Shown in pieces: positions 38,901 to 48,976 of a stretch of DNA of 64,000 bases (position 1 is its first letter; every line of letters starts with the position of its first letter). The notes under the pieces were generated by a model that saw only the letters and a program-made list of their open reading frames with translations, searched no databases and was not told where the DNA came from. Both the position numbers and the translations under genes were made by a program. Source of the DNA: Christensenellaceae bacterium Phil7 (lineage in GTDB: Bacteria > Bacillota > Clostridia > Christensenellales > CAG-138); contig MSGV01000043.1 in NCBI GenBank assembly GCA_001940845.1, positions 1 through 64,000 on the forward strand, in the 5' to 3' direction.

Positions 38901-40118
38901 ATGGAACTCTACTACATGCATCCTATGTTGACCGAGTGTACAGCTACCGTTCTATTCTGCGAAAAAACTGAAAATGGATACGCTGTTGCTCTTGATCAAA
39001 GTATTATTTTTCCGGAAGGCGGTGGACAGCTATCCGATAAAGGCTTTATTGATGATGCGGAGATCTTCTTTGCAAAGACAATTGATGGCCGCACTATGCA
39101 TTTTTGCAGCACTCCATTTGAAGTCGGAAGTCAAATAAAGCTTCGGCTTGACATTGCATCCAGACTTGATCATACCGCACAGCATACTGGTGAACATATT
39201 CTATCCGGACTGGCCAGCAAGCTTTTTAATGCTAAAAATATTGGTTTTCACATGGCTGTTGATTATTGCACCGTTGATTTCGATCTATTTCTTAACGATT
39301 CACAGCTTAGTGAGCTCCAAGTTTCTGCAAATAGGGCTGTTCGTGCAAACCTTCCCATAACCACGGAGCTTGTCAACGGCACTGAAGCTGCATCAAGACA
39401 ATTACGCAAAATGGCTGATAAGCTCAGCAGTTCCACCGAGGATATTCGTATTGTCTATATCGATGGAGGAAATATTGATTCATGTACCTGCTGCGGCACG
39501 CATTTTGCTCGAACAGGCGAAGTCGGAGCTATTTTCATCACCGATTCGCAGAAATATAAGGGAGGAACCCGCATCTGGTTCGCTTGTGGGGATCGAGCTA
39601 TTAGGCACGCCATTTCCCAGCAGACAGAATTGACCTCGCTCGCAAGAAGGTTTTCCACATCTCGCGATGAGCTTCCGAACGCAGTTCAAAAGGTTCAAAC
39701 CGAGTTATCTTCCTGTAAGTTGGAGCTTAAAATAAAGTCACGGCTTATTTCCGAGCTTTTAGGGGAACGACTGCTTTCCTCTGCCGCCAATGTCAATTCT
39801 ATCGACTATATCGTGAAGCTTTTGGACTATCTTGCTCCAGTTGATCTTAAAATGCTTTCGGATTTTTTGATAAAAAATGCCGTTCATCCACTCATAGCAC
39901 TGCTATTTTGTACAACTAAATCCGGTACTGATTATCGCATGGTATGTTCCTCCGGAATCAAACTCAGTATGCGAGAGCTCTGTGATGCAGTTAATATTGC
40001 ACTGAATGGCAAGGGCGGTGGAAATTCATTGTTTGCTCAAGGAAAAACAGCTAAACAAGTGAACAATGATGATATACTTATGCTAGAAAATTATGTGCGT
40101 ACTGCCTTAATTGGATGA
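38901..40118 (+). CDS. Alanyl-tRNA editing protein (AlaX with DHHA1-like C-terminus)
   Basis: FPEGGGQLSDKGFI, DHTAQHTGEHILS, DGGNIDSCTCCGTHFARTGEVG, C-terminal GGGNSLFAQGK. Confidence 0.9.
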   Translation: MELYYMHPMLTECTATVLFCEKTENGYAVALDQSIIFPEGGGQLSDKGFIDDAEIFFAKTIDGRTMHFCSTPFEVGSQIKLRLDIASRLDHTAQHTGEHILSGLASKLFNAKNIGFHMAVDYCTVDFDLFLNDSQLSELQVSANRAVRANLPITTELVNGTEAASRQLRKMADKLSSSTEDIRIVYIDGGNIDSCTCCGTHFARTGEVGAIFITDSQKYKGGTRIWFACGDRAIRHAISQQTELTSLARRFSTSRDELPNAVQKVQTELSSCKLELKIKSRLISELLGERLLSSAANVNSIDYIVKLLDYLAPVDLKMLSDFLIKNAVHPLIALLFCTTKSGTDYRMVCSSGIKLSMRELCDAVNIALNGKGGGNSLFAQGKTAKQVNNDDILMLENYVRTALIG

Positions 40119-40137
40119 ACTTCATATGCATTGCTTT

Positions 40138-40163
40138 GAGGACGTATTAGACGTCCTCTTTTT
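40138..40163 (+). terminator. Terminator after alaX-like gene
   Basis: GAGGACGT attag ACGTCCTC TTTTTG, abutting parS. Confidence 0.8.
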
Positions 40164-40178
40164 GTTTCACGTGAAACA
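40163..40178. promoter_or_regulatory. parS centromere site 1
   Basis: Perfect TGTTTCACGTGAAACA. Confidence 0.97.
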
Positions 40179-40223
40179 TTCCTTCCAAAGCATATTAATT
40201 CTATCAACATCATAAAATTCAAT

Positions 40224-40814
40224 ATGCTTGGTTATGTAATTACAATAATGCTAATCCTTGGCTTTTCCTGCTGCATATACACCGGGAATAGTGCTAACGC
40301 TCTCAACTACATGCTTGAAGGCGCAAACTCAGCAGTCGAACTCATGCTTTCGCTTGCCGGTTCATATTTGCTATGGCTTGGAATAATGAATGTTGCAAAA
40401 CGCTCCGGTCTAATCGATGCACTCGCATCAAAGGTAGAGGCTCCGCTTCGCAAACTGATGCCAAATGTAGGGGCAGCGGCGGCCCCCATTACTCTTAATC
40501 TGGCAGCAAATTTTTTTGGACTCGGCAATGCAGCAACTCCCTTTGGTTTAGATGCCATGAAAAAATTGTATGAAGGTGGCGGTGAACAAACAAAAAGAGG
40601 AATTGCATCGAACAATATCTGCATGTTCCTCGCGCTGAATTCCTCAGCCGTTGAATTGCTTCCCACATCGGTTATCGCCATTAGATCCGCCTGCGGATCG
40701 GAAAACCCAAATTCAATAATCCTTCCAACGCTGATATCATCAATTATTTCTGCAGTCGCTGCTATAATGCTTTGTAAATTATTTGAAAGGATTTCTAAGC
40801 ATGAGTGCCGTTGA
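40224..40814 (+). CDS. spmA: Spore maturation protein A (nucleoside recognition domain)
   Basis: NLAANFFGLGNAATPFGLDAMKKL; followed by SpmB. Confidence 0.92.
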   Translation: MLGYVITIMLILGFSCCIYTGNSANALNYMLEGANSAVELMLSLAGSYLLWLGIMNVAKRSGLIDALASKVEAPLRKLMPNVGAAAAPITLNLAANFFGLGNAATPFGLDAMKKLYEGGGEQTKRGIASNNICMFLALNSSAVELLPTSVIAIRSACGSENPNSIILPTLISSIISAVAAIMLCKLFERISKHECR

Positions 40815-41313
40815 AATTATTTTGCTTCTGCTCATTGCTGCATTGTTCGTATATGCCCATATAAAAGGCATAAATCCGTACGAAGCCTTTGCAGAGGGGG
40901 CTGCCGAGGCACTGCCTACAATAATAAAGGTGCTCCCCTACCTCGCTGCAATGCTTATTGCAATCAATCTGTTCAGACGTTCTGGAGCAATGGATCTATT
41001 ATCAACCTTTCTTGCACCAATGCTAAATAAGCTTGGTATACCAACAGAATTGGTAACACTAATGGTTTTACGTCCATTCTCCGGCAGTGCAAGTCTTGCT
41101 CTGCTTCAAGACACACTGATGATTCATGGCTCAGACAGCTTCATTGGCAGAGCCGCATCCACCATAGTTGGTTCCACTGAAACGATTTTTTATACGCTTG
41201 CCCTATATTGTGGGAGTGTTGATATAAAAAAAAGCAGGTATGCCCTGCCAGTCGCATTACTGAGCGGAATTGTGGGCACAATTGCCTCAATTTTTCTTAT
41301 CAAAATGATGTGA
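40801..41313 (+). CDS. spmB: Spore maturation protein B
   Basis: LRPFSGSASLALLQDTLMIHGSDSFIGRAASTIVGSTETIFYTLALYCG; overlaps spmA. Confidence 0.93.
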   Translation: MSAVEIILLLLIAALFVYAHIKGINPYEAFAEGAAEALPTIIKVLPYLAAMLIAINLFRRSGAMDLLSTFLAPMLNKLGIPTELVTLMVLRPFSGSASLALLQDTLMIHGSDSFIGRAASTIVGSTETIFYTLALYCGSVDIKKSRYALPVALLSGIVGTIASIFLIKMM

Positions 41314-41387
41314 AATAACGAGATACATCTTGATTTTTAATCATCTTAGTGCAATAATACGGTTGAAGAAATTATAAGGAGTGCATT

Positions 41388-42125
41388 ATGAAAATAGATG
41401 TAGTAAATTATAGAGATGATATTCCAAGCAGCAAGACAAAGAATGCAACCGTAATCGTAATAGACGTATTGCGCTGTACCTCATGCATAATCACCGCACT
41501 CAATAATCATGCAAAATGTGTAACAGTTTTTGCCGGTGTTGAAGAAGCCCGCAGCTATGCCGAAAGGCTTGGCAGGGAGAATTGCGTGCTTGGCGGTGAA
41601 AGACGAGCTCTGCCAATCGAAGGTTACGATGTAGGTAATTCCCCGCTTCAATATGATACAGCGCATGTTTCAGGAAAGACGGTTATAATGTCCACAACAA
41701 ATGGATCACGGGCAATTTCTGGTATTCGGGATTCTGCGATAACCTTAATAGCTGCGCATATCAATCATCTAGCTGTTGCAAAATTGGCCAATGAACTGGG
41801 TAATGATGTATTGATCGTCTGTGCCGGAACCGGCGGAGAAGTTTCTGCCGATGATGTTATTAGTGCCGGAGCAATAGTCTCCGACCTTGAACGTATTTCA
41901 TCTGATAACGTGCATACGGATGCTGCAATACTTAGTATGGAAGCCTATCGGCTTATGGAACGCGGAGAGCTCAATGTACGCGAAACATTTCATGGAAAAT
42001 ATTTGATGAGCCTTGGAGAGAGCTTTGTAGAAGATGTTAACTATTGTTTCAATGAAAGCATTATCGATTATGTGCCTCACTGCATCGGAGTAACAGATGA
42101 TGGTCTTGGTACTATTATAGAATAG
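41388..42125 (+). CDS. comB: 2-phosphosulfolactate phosphatase (ComB family)
   Basis: VIVIDVLRCTSCIITAL, GGERRALPIEGYDVGNSP, STTNGSRA, VCAGTGGEVSADD. Confidence 0.88.
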   Translation: MKIDVVNYRDDIPSSKTKNATVIVIDVLRCTSCIITALNNHAKCVTVFAGVEEARSYAERLGRENCVLGGERRALPIEGYDVGNSPLQYDTAHVSGKTVIMSTTNGSRAISGIRDSAITLIAAHINHLAVAKLANELGNDVLIVCAGTGGEVSADDVISAGAIVSDLERISSDNVHTDAAILSMEAYRLMERGELNVRETFHGKYLMSLGESFVEDVNYCFNESIIDYVPHCIGVTDDGLGTIIE

Positions 42126-42138
42126 AATGCCAGAGGAA

Positions 42139-42154
42139 TGTTTCACGTGAAACA
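42139..42154. promoter_or_regulatory. parS centromere site 2
   Basis: Perfect TGTTTCACGTGAAACA. Confidence 0.97.
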
Positions 42155-42192
42155 CCAAGATTTATTAAAAAAATGAACATAAATACTAATTA

Positions 42193-42225
42193 ACCGAGTT
42201 TTTGCATTGCAAAGCTCGGTTTTTC
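42193..42225 (+). terminator. Terminator after comB
   Basis: ACCGAG...CTCGGTTTTTCG hairpin. Confidence 0.7.
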
Positions 42226-42276
42226 GTTGTATAATATGCATGTGAAACTCATTGGCTGAGAGAAAGAGAGAAAACC

Positions 42277-43080
42277 ATGGCAAGAATCATAGTTATAGCA
42301 AACCAAAAAGGTGGAGTTGGAAAGACTACAACGGCTGTCAACCTTGCTGCCTGTGTCGCACAACGCGGTAAAAGGGTGCTGCTAGTCGATGTAGATCCAC
42401 AGGGAAATGCTACAAGTGGACTCGGAATTGATAAGGATAACTGCAAGTACAGTGTTTATGATGCACTGATTAATGGAATTCAGACGGAAAAAACCATTAT
42501 CAGAACAAAGATCACTACATTGCATCTAATCCCATCCAGAATTGAACTCGCTGGAGCTGAAGTTGAACTTGTAAGCATGATGGCTCGCGAACAAAAGCTC
42601 AAAAATGCTCTTCGAAGCGTACTGCACATGTACGATTATATTTTTGTTGACTGTCCCCCATCGCTCGGCCTACTAACCTTGAATGCATTAAATGCAGCGG
42701 ATACCCTGCTGGTCCCTATACAGTGTGAATACTATGCGCTTGAAGGACTTTCGCAGCTTATGAATACAGTAAAACTCGTAAAACAGAATCTAAATCCAAA
42801 TTTTGAGGTTGAAGGCGTGGTAATGACCATGTATGATGCAAGGACGAAGCTTTCAAATCAAGTAGTGGACGAAGTAAAAAAGTTCTTTGGCAATAAAGTG
42901 TATGATACAATCATTCCACGATCTGTACGACTTGGCGAAGCCCCAAGCTTTGGATTACCGATTACACTCTATGACACAAGATGCTCTGCTGCAAAAGCAT
43001 ACCGCAGCCTTGCGGAAGAAGTTGTAATATGTGACGAAAACAGCGAAACAAACCAAAATAATAGCGGAGGTGAAGGATGA
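42277..43080 (+). CDS. parA: Chromosome partitioning ATPase ParA/Soj
   Basis: ANQKGGVGKTTTAVNLAA, VDVDPQGNATSGLG. Confidence 0.96.
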   Translation: MARIIVIANQKGGVGKTTTAVNLAACVAQRGKRVLLVDVDPQGNATSGLGIDKDNCKYSVYDALINGIQTEKTIIRTKITTLHLIPSRIELAGAEVELVSMMAREQKLKNALRSVLHMYDYIFVDCPPSLGLLTLNALNAADTLLVPIQCEYYALEGLSQLMNTVKLVKQNLNPNFEVEGVVMTMYDARTKLSNQVVDEVKKFFGNKVYDTIIPRSVRLGEAPSFGLPITLYDTRCSAAKAYRSLAEEVVICDENSETNQNNSGGEG

Positions 43081-43949
43081 TGGCGTTGGGCAGAGGACTG
43101 GATGCTCTACTTGGCAGTTACAGTGAAACGGTTGAAAATACCGTTCAAAATATTTCACTCGATCTTATCGATAATAACAGCGCACAGCCGCGTGTCTCAT
43201 TCGATGAAGACAAGATTTCAGAACTTGCAGAAAGCATTAAATCCCATGGGGTTGTGCAGCCAATTCTTCTGAAAAAGGTTGCCAATAGATACCGCATAAT
43301 TGCCGGTGAAAGGAGATTTCGTGCCGCCAGGTTGGCAGGTTTAACTGAAATACCGGCGATCATCAAAAATATGAATGATCGTGAAATGCAAGAAGTAGCA
43401 CTCATAGAGAACCTACAGAGAGTGGATCTAAATCCAGTAGAAGAAGCCGCAGCAATAAAGGAACTCATGGTAGGTTATGGTCTGACTCAGGAGGAACTCG
43501 CTAACAGGCTTGGAAAAAGTCGCCCAGTAATTGCAAATGCGTTGCGCCTCTTAACCCTACCCGAAGAGGTTCAGCTCATGATACGTGATAACAAGCTAAG
43601 CGCAGGTCACGCCAGGGCTCTTGCCGGTCTTGATAACCCCGATGATATAATTGAGCTAGCTGACTTCATAGTTGAAAATAGGCTCTCTGTACGCGAAACA
43701 GAGGCTCTAGTAAAAAAAGTTCAAACAAAAAACACCTCTGAAGATGATGCGGAAGCGAAGGATGTAAAAGCTACTGTCCGCAATTCAGCTATTACCAATG
43801 AACTCAAAAATGCACAGCAGCGCCTTACCGAGCATTTTGGCACAAAGGTTCGATTTAAAGGCAATGAAGAAAAGGGGAAGATTGTTATAGAATATTACTC
43901 TAAAGAAGAACTCATGAATCTGTTTGATATGCTGATAATGGAGAGCTGA
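43080..43949 (+). CDS. parB: ParB/Spo0J CTPase partition protein
   Basis: LGRGLDALLG, GERRFRAARLAGL, LIENLQRVDLNPVEEAAA. Confidence 0.96.
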   Translation: MALGRGLDALLGSYSETVENTVQNISLDLIDNNSAQPRVSFDEDKISELAESIKSHGVVQPILLKKVANRYRIIAGERRFRAARLAGLTEIPAIIKNMNDREMQEVALIENLQRVDLNPVEEAAAIKELMVGYGLTQEELANRLGKSRPVIANALRLLTLPEEVQLMIRDNKLSAGHARALAGLDNPDDIIELADFIVENRLSVRETEALVKKVQTKNTSEDDAEAKDVKATVRNSAITNELKNAQQRLTEHFGTKVRFKGNEEKGKIVIEYYSKEELMNLFDMLIMES

Positions 43950-43950
43950 T

Positions 43951-44823
43951 ATGTATCTTGCAGATGGTTGGAAGGATTATGAAATAATCGATGCCGGCAA
44001 TGATGAAAAGCTGGAGCGTTGGGGAGATGCTTTGCTGCTCCGTCCTGATCCGCAGGCAATTTGGCCCATGAAACAAGCGAAAAATGTGGATGCACATTAT
44101 ATTCGCTCAAGCGCAGGAGGAGGAAATTGGAATTTTTATAGAAGGCTCCCTGAAAGCTGGATCATTTCATATAAAGATCTTCGCTTTATTGTGCGCCCTA
44201 CCGGATTCAAACACACAGGTCTATTCCCCGAGCAGGCGATCAATTGGGACTTCATGCGTGAAACGGTTGAAAATCATCGTAAAATAACCGGAAGACCCTT
44301 CCGCGTTCTCAATCTCTTTGCCTATACGGGCGGTGCAACCTGTGCGCTTGCTGCCGCAGGAGCTGAAGTAGTGCATGTTGATGCGGCCAAAGGTATGGTT
44401 TCATGGGCAAAAAGCAATCTTGCCGAATCCGGTCTTTCCGATAGGCCTGTTCGCTTTATTGTTGATGATGTTATGAAATTTGTTCAGCGAGAAAAAAGAC
44501 GCGGTCGTGAATATGAGGGGATTTTGATGGATCCGCCGAGTTACGGCAGGGGTCCTGATGGAGAGATGTGGAGAATTGAAAATGGGCTCTTCCCCCTTGT
44601 CAGCCAGTGCGTTGATCTTTTAAGCAATGATGCCGGATTCTTTATAATCAACTCATACACAACCGGATTGGCGCCTTCGGTTCTGAAGAATGTATTGAAA
44701 ATAGCATTAGGAAATCGTGGAGGTAAGATTGAAGCTCAGGAAATCGGTATCCCAATAACGAATAATTCCCTCGTACTGCCCTGTGGCTGCACTGCACGAT
44801 GGTATAGAGAACCAATAAAATGA
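43951..44823 (+). CDS. Class I SAM-dependent rRNA methyltransferase (RlmI-like)
   Basis: VLNLFAYTGGATCALAAAGAEVVHVDAAKGMVSWAKSN, ILMDPPSYGRGPDG. Confidence 0.88.
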   Translation: MYLADGWKDYEIIDAGNDEKLERWGDALLLRPDPQAIWPMKQAKNVDAHYIRSSAGGGNWNFYRRLPESWIISYKDLRFIVRPTGFKHTGLFPEQAINWDFMRETVENHRKITGRPFRVLNLFAYTGGATCALAAAGAEVVHVDAAKGMVSWAKSNLAESGLSDRPVRFIVDDVMKFVQREKRRGREYEGILMDPPSYGRGPDGEMWRIENGLFPLVSQCVDLLSNDAGFFIINSYTTGLAPSVLKNVLKIALGNRGGKIEAQEIGIPITNNSLVLPCGCTARWYREPIK

Positions 44824-46178
44824 ATTTAAAAGTAATTTACGAAGATAATCACCTATTGGTATGCGAAAAGCCGGTCAATATGCCCGTGCAGGCTGATGAA
44901 TCAGGCGACATGGATCTGCTCTCGCTTGCAAAGGCGTATATAAAGAAAAAATATGAGAAACCCGGAGAGGTCTATCTCGGAATGGTTCATCGACTTGACA
45001 GACCCGTAGGCGGAGTAATTGTGTTTGCCAGAACGAGCAAAGCGGCGGCTCGGCTTACCGACAACTTCAAAAAAAAGACAGCGAAAAAGAAATATGCGGC
45101 CATTGTAACCGGAAATCCGAAGGACTATGGTCATCTGCGCGATCACATTATAAGGGAAGACGGCTGCAATCTAACCAGGATCGTCAAAAAAGATACACCT
45201 GGAGCGAAGGAAGCAAGCCTGGATTTTGCATGTGTAACGAAAAAAGATGGGCTAAGCTTGATGGATATCGAACTTCATACCGGCAGACACCATCAGATAC
45301 GAGTTCAACTTGCAAATATTGGCTGCCCAATTTATGGCGATCAGCGTTATAATTTGTCTGCAAAGGTTGGTCAGCAAATTGCGCTGCATGCATATAGCCT
45401 GACTATAGAACATCCGACGCTGAAAACAGCGATGACATTCACGAGCATTCCAACCGGAGGGGCATGGACAAAATTTTCGAATGAATTATCAGCACTGAGC
45501 TGGGGAATTCGTATGCGCTATATCGATGAAAACCTGATCGTTGTCAATAAAAATGCCGGTATAGGCTGCACAGAGGCGGATCGCGATACAAAAGACAATG
45601 ATGAGGCAACTGTTGAAATGCTTCTCTTAAACGCCATGAACGATCAGCGCATATATCCTGTCCATAGGCTGGATGTTCCAACACATGGGCTGATAATGTT
45701 CGCAAGAAATAAGTCAATACAAATGGAGCTTGCAAGGTTGATCGGCCAAAGAAAAATACGTAAAATCTATCATGCCGAGTGCTTTGGACAGCCCCAAAAT
45801 AATAGCGGAAGGCTAACGCTTTATGCAATAAAGAATTCTGAGGAAGCTCGAATTCAAGTATACGATCAACCGATCAAAAATTCTATGAATATGATCACCG
45901 ATTATCGTGTTCTAAGCTCAAATGGAACAACCAGCATCATTGAACTTTCACTAGTGACCGGTCGGACCCACCAGATCAGAGCAAGCCTTGCTCATATCGG
46001 ATGTCCAATCGTAGGCGATGATCGATATGGCGATAGAATTTTGAATAGAAAGAATAAGACCGGATTGCGTCTGGCCTCTGTTGAATTAGTTTTTCCGCAG
46101 TATCCTGAAACATTGATGGAGTTAAGCGGGCTGGTAATAAAAAATGATGCAGAATTTGAAATCGATCGATTGGTATGA
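44820..46178 (+). CDS. Tandem double-domain RluA-type pseudouridine synthase (452 aa)
   Basis: Two complete-looking domains: VYLGMVHRLDRPVGGVIVFART...GRHHQIRVQLANIGCPIYGDQRY and IYPVHRLDVPTHGLIMFARN...GRTHQIRASLAHIGCPIVGDDRYGD. Confidence 0.9.
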   Translation: MNLKVIYEDNHLLVCEKPVNMPVQADESGDMDLLSLAKAYIKKKYEKPGEVYLGMVHRLDRPVGGVIVFARTSKAAARLTDNFKKKTAKKKYAAIVTGNPKDYGHLRDHIIREDGCNLTRIVKKDTPGAKEASLDFACVTKKDGLSLMDIELHTGRHHQIRVQLANIGCPIYGDQRYNLSAKVGQQIALHAYSLTIEHPTLKTAMTFTSIPTGGAWTKFSNELSALSWGIRMRYIDENLIVVNKNAGIGCTEADRDTKDNDEATVEMLLLNAMNDQRIYPVHRLDVPTHGLIMFARNKSIQMELARLIGQRKIRKIYHAECFGQPQNNSGRLTLYAIKNSEEARIQVYDQPIKNSMNMITDYRVLSSNGTTSIIELSLVTGRTHQIRASLAHIGCPIVGDDRYGDRILNRKNKTGLRLASVELVFPQYPETLMELSGLVIKNDAEFEIDRLV

Positions 46179-48067
46179 GTATGGAAAACTTTGAAATTAT
46201 CATCATTGGAGCTGGTCATGCCGGCGTTGAAGCGGCGCTGGCATGTGCAAGAATGGGACAAAAAACCCTATGCCTTTGCTTAAATCTCGATTCCATAGCC
46301 CTCTGCGCATGTAATCCAGCAATCGGAGGCACAAGCAAGGGACATCTCGTTCGTGAGATCGATGCACTTGGCGGTGAAATGGGTAAAGCTGCCGATGAAA
46401 CGCTGCTTCAAATGCGAATGCTCAATCTTGGGAAGGGGCCAGCAGTGCATTCACCAAGGGCTCAGATAGATAAGCATAAATATCACCTATACATGAAGAT
46501 GGTGCTTGAGCATGAAGCGAATCTGACGATAAGGCAGGATGAATGTATACGTTTGATCACCAGCAATTCCCGAATAACCGGCATTGTTTGCTCCGGTGAA
46601 ATCGAGTATTCATGCAAAGCGGTAGTTATCTGTACAGGAGTATATCTTCAGAGCCGAATTCATGTCGGATCCCTCAGTCGCGATGAGGGACCTTCTGGTT
46701 TGATACGCTCAAATGGTCTATCAGCTTCACTTAATAAGCTCGGGTTTGAGCTCCGACGCTTTAAAACCGGTACTCCACCTCGTATAAGCGGCCGAAGCAT
46801 CGATTACTCCAAGATGGAAGTACAGCACGGCGACGTTCCAGTGCTCCCCTTCTCATTTATGAAGAATGAGCTTTATCAGGAGCAAAGGGATTGTTATCTG
46901 ACATATACGAATGCTCAAACTCACGAAATAATCCTGAATAATTTAACTAGATCGCCGATGTATAGCGGAAAAATCCACGCTGCTCCAACGCGCTACTGTC
47001 CATCGATAGAGGATAAGCTTGTACGCTTCAAAGACAAGGATAGGCATCAGCTCTTTATCGAGCCTGAAGGAAATTCAACAGATGAGATGTATGTCCAGGG
47101 CTTCTCCACAAGTCTGCCAAAGGATATTCAGCGAAGTGCCCTCCGTACTATACCAGGCCTGGAGAATTGTGAAATAACCCGTTATGGCTACGCGATAGAA
47201 TATGATTGTATCGACCCAACGGAATTAAACCTGACGCTCGGCTCAAAGCGGATCGCAGGACTCTATTTTGCCGGTCAGCTAAATGGATCAAGCGGCTATG
47301 AGGAAGCAGCCGCTCAGGGACTTATAGCCGGCATCAATGCTGCGCTCTATGTGAAAGGCGAGCCCCCATTCACTTTGCGCCGCAGTGATGCCTATATAGG
47401 CGTACTAATTGATGATCTTGTGACTAAAGGTACCAATGAACCCTATCGCATGATGACGAGCAGAGCAGAATACAGGCTTGCACTTCGGCAGGATAATGCA
47501 GATTTGCGGCTTACCGAGCAAGCAATGCGTACAGGCCTTATTTCAAATGACCGAGCGATTCGCCTTAAAGAAAAAAAATCCACCATTGAATTGATTAAAA
47601 AACAGTTGGAAAAACGTGTGCAGCCGAGTGAACAGCTAAATTCCATGCTGGAGGCTAAAGGCGAAACGCCGGTACGAACGGCAATAAAGCTTGAAGATCT
47701 TCTAAAAAGGAGTAATGTTAGCTACAGTGACCTGTTTGGTTTGTATCATTATGAGCTTTTGGAGATATCCCCCTGCCCTGCCACACAGCAGGCGGAGGTC
47801 GAAATCAAATATGCAGGTTACATAGAAAAACAGGCAGAGCAGATCCGAAGGTTTGAAGAACAGGAGAGCTTACTGCTGCCGCCCGATATGGATTATAATA
47901 TCGATGGACTCCGAATCGAAGCGCGGCAAAAACTTACAGCTATTCGCCCAGCCAATATAGGGCAGGCGAGCAGGATCTCGGGCGTATCGCCCGCAGATAT
48001 CAGTGTGCTGATGATAATACTTAAATCAATGGAGAATCCGAGGAAAGATAATAATGGCAAAGTGTGA
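46175..48067 (+). CDS. mnmG: tRNA uridine-5-carboxymethylaminomethyl(34) synthesis enzyme MnmG
   Basis: IIIGAGHAGVEAALACARMG, CNPAIGGTSKGHLVREIDALGGEMG, AQIDKHKYH, GQLNGSSGYEEAAAQGLIAGINAA. Confidence 0.97.
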   Translation: MSMENFEIIIIGAGHAGVEAALACARMGQKTLCLCLNLDSIALCACNPAIGGTSKGHLVREIDALGGEMGKAADETLLQMRMLNLGKGPAVHSPRAQIDKHKYHLYMKMVLEHEANLTIRQDECIRLITSNSRITGIVCSGEIEYSCKAVVICTGVYLQSRIHVGSLSRDEGPSGLIRSNGLSASLNKLGFELRRFKTGTPPRISGRSIDYSKMEVQHGDVPVLPFSFMKNELYQEQRDCYLTYTNAQTHEIILNNLTRSPMYSGKIHAAPTRYCPSIEDKLVRFKDKDRHQLFIEPEGNSTDEMYVQGFSTSLPKDIQRSALRTIPGLENCEITRYGYAIEYDCIDPTELNLTLGSKRIAGLYFAGQLNGSSGYEEAAAQGLIAGINAALYVKGEPPFTLRRSDAYIGVLIDDLVTKGTNEPYRMMTSRAEYRLALRQDNADLRLTEQAMRTGLISNDRAIRLKEKKSTIELIKKQLEKRVQPSEQLNSMLEAKGETPVRTAIKLEDLLKRSNVSYSDLFGLYHYELLEISPCPATQQAEVEIKYAGYIEKQAEQIRRFEEQESLLLPPDMDYNIDGLRIEARQKLTAIRPANIGQASRISGVSPADISVLMIILKSMENPRKDNNGKV

Positions 48068-48974
48068 ATCAATTGAAGAAAAACAGGGTTCCGCACCCTT
48101 GGAAGAAATATTTGATGCTGTCGCTGCTCAAAGCAGCGGTCTGATCCTGCCGCCAAAGCTCTACCTCGTGCCTACTCCGATAGGCAACCTCGGTGATATT
48201 GGAGTTCGCGCCGCTATGGTTTTAAACGCGGTCGCAGAGATCTATTGTGAGGATACTCGCAATAGCTTGAAACTCTTAAATGCGCTGCATATAAAAAAGC
48301 CCCTGCACAGCTGCCATGAACATAACGAAGAGCAGCGTGCATCAGAGCTTTATCGTAAAGTTTGTTCCGGAATGCCAATAGCATACATCTCTGATGCAGG
48401 AATGCCATGCATTTCCGATCCCGGAGAACGACTTATTCAGCATTTTATACAAAATAATGCTCCATTTGAGATATTGCCCGGTGCAAATGCAGCCTTGTTG
48501 GCATTGATACAATCAGGCCTGCCAACCGATAAGTTCTACTTTTGCGGTTTTCTTCCGCGCAGCGGAGCCGATCGAAATGAGATTATTGAACAATTAAAAG
48601 CGATCAACTCAACAATTGTCATCTATGAAAGTCCATTGAGAGTCGGCGCAACGATCGCAGAGCTCCATGATAAACTTGGCAACAGACCTGCTGCTCTTGT
48701 GCGTGAACTTACCAAATACTATGAGGAAACCATTCGAGAGACTTTGAGTGAGCTTGCAGCAAAATATGCTGATAATCCCCCGAAAGGTGAATGCATTATA
48801 GTGCTTGCAGGCAGTGAAAAACGCGAAGAAACGACAGAGCGTGCCGAGAAACTGATAGAAATGCTCCTCGATGCCGGTTGTTCCACCGGTGATGCCGCAA
48901 AAATCGCTTCATTTTCATTTGAAAAGCCAAAAAATAAAATGTATAAGTTGGCAATGGATATCATGAATAAGTGA
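48054..48974 (+). CDS. rsmI: 16S rRNA (cytidine(1402)-2'-O)-methyltransferase RsmI
   Basis: LYLVPTPIGNLGDI, CEDTRNSLKLL, AYISDAGMPCISDPGERL. Confidence 0.95.
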   Translation: MAKCESIEEKQGSAPLEEIFDAVAAQSSGLILPPKLYLVPTPIGNLGDIGVRAAMVLNAVAEIYCEDTRNSLKLLNALHIKKPLHSCHEHNEEQRASELYRKVCSGMPIAYISDAGMPCISDPGERLIQHFIQNNAPFEILPGANAALLALIQSGLPTDKFYFCGFLPRSGADRNEIIEQLKAINSTIVIYESPLRVGATIAELHDKLGNRPAALVRELTKYYEETIRETLSELAAKYADNPPKGECIIVLAGSEKREETTERAEKLIEMLLDAGCSTGDAAKIASFSFEKPKNKMYKLAMDIMNK

Positions 48975-48976
48975 TT

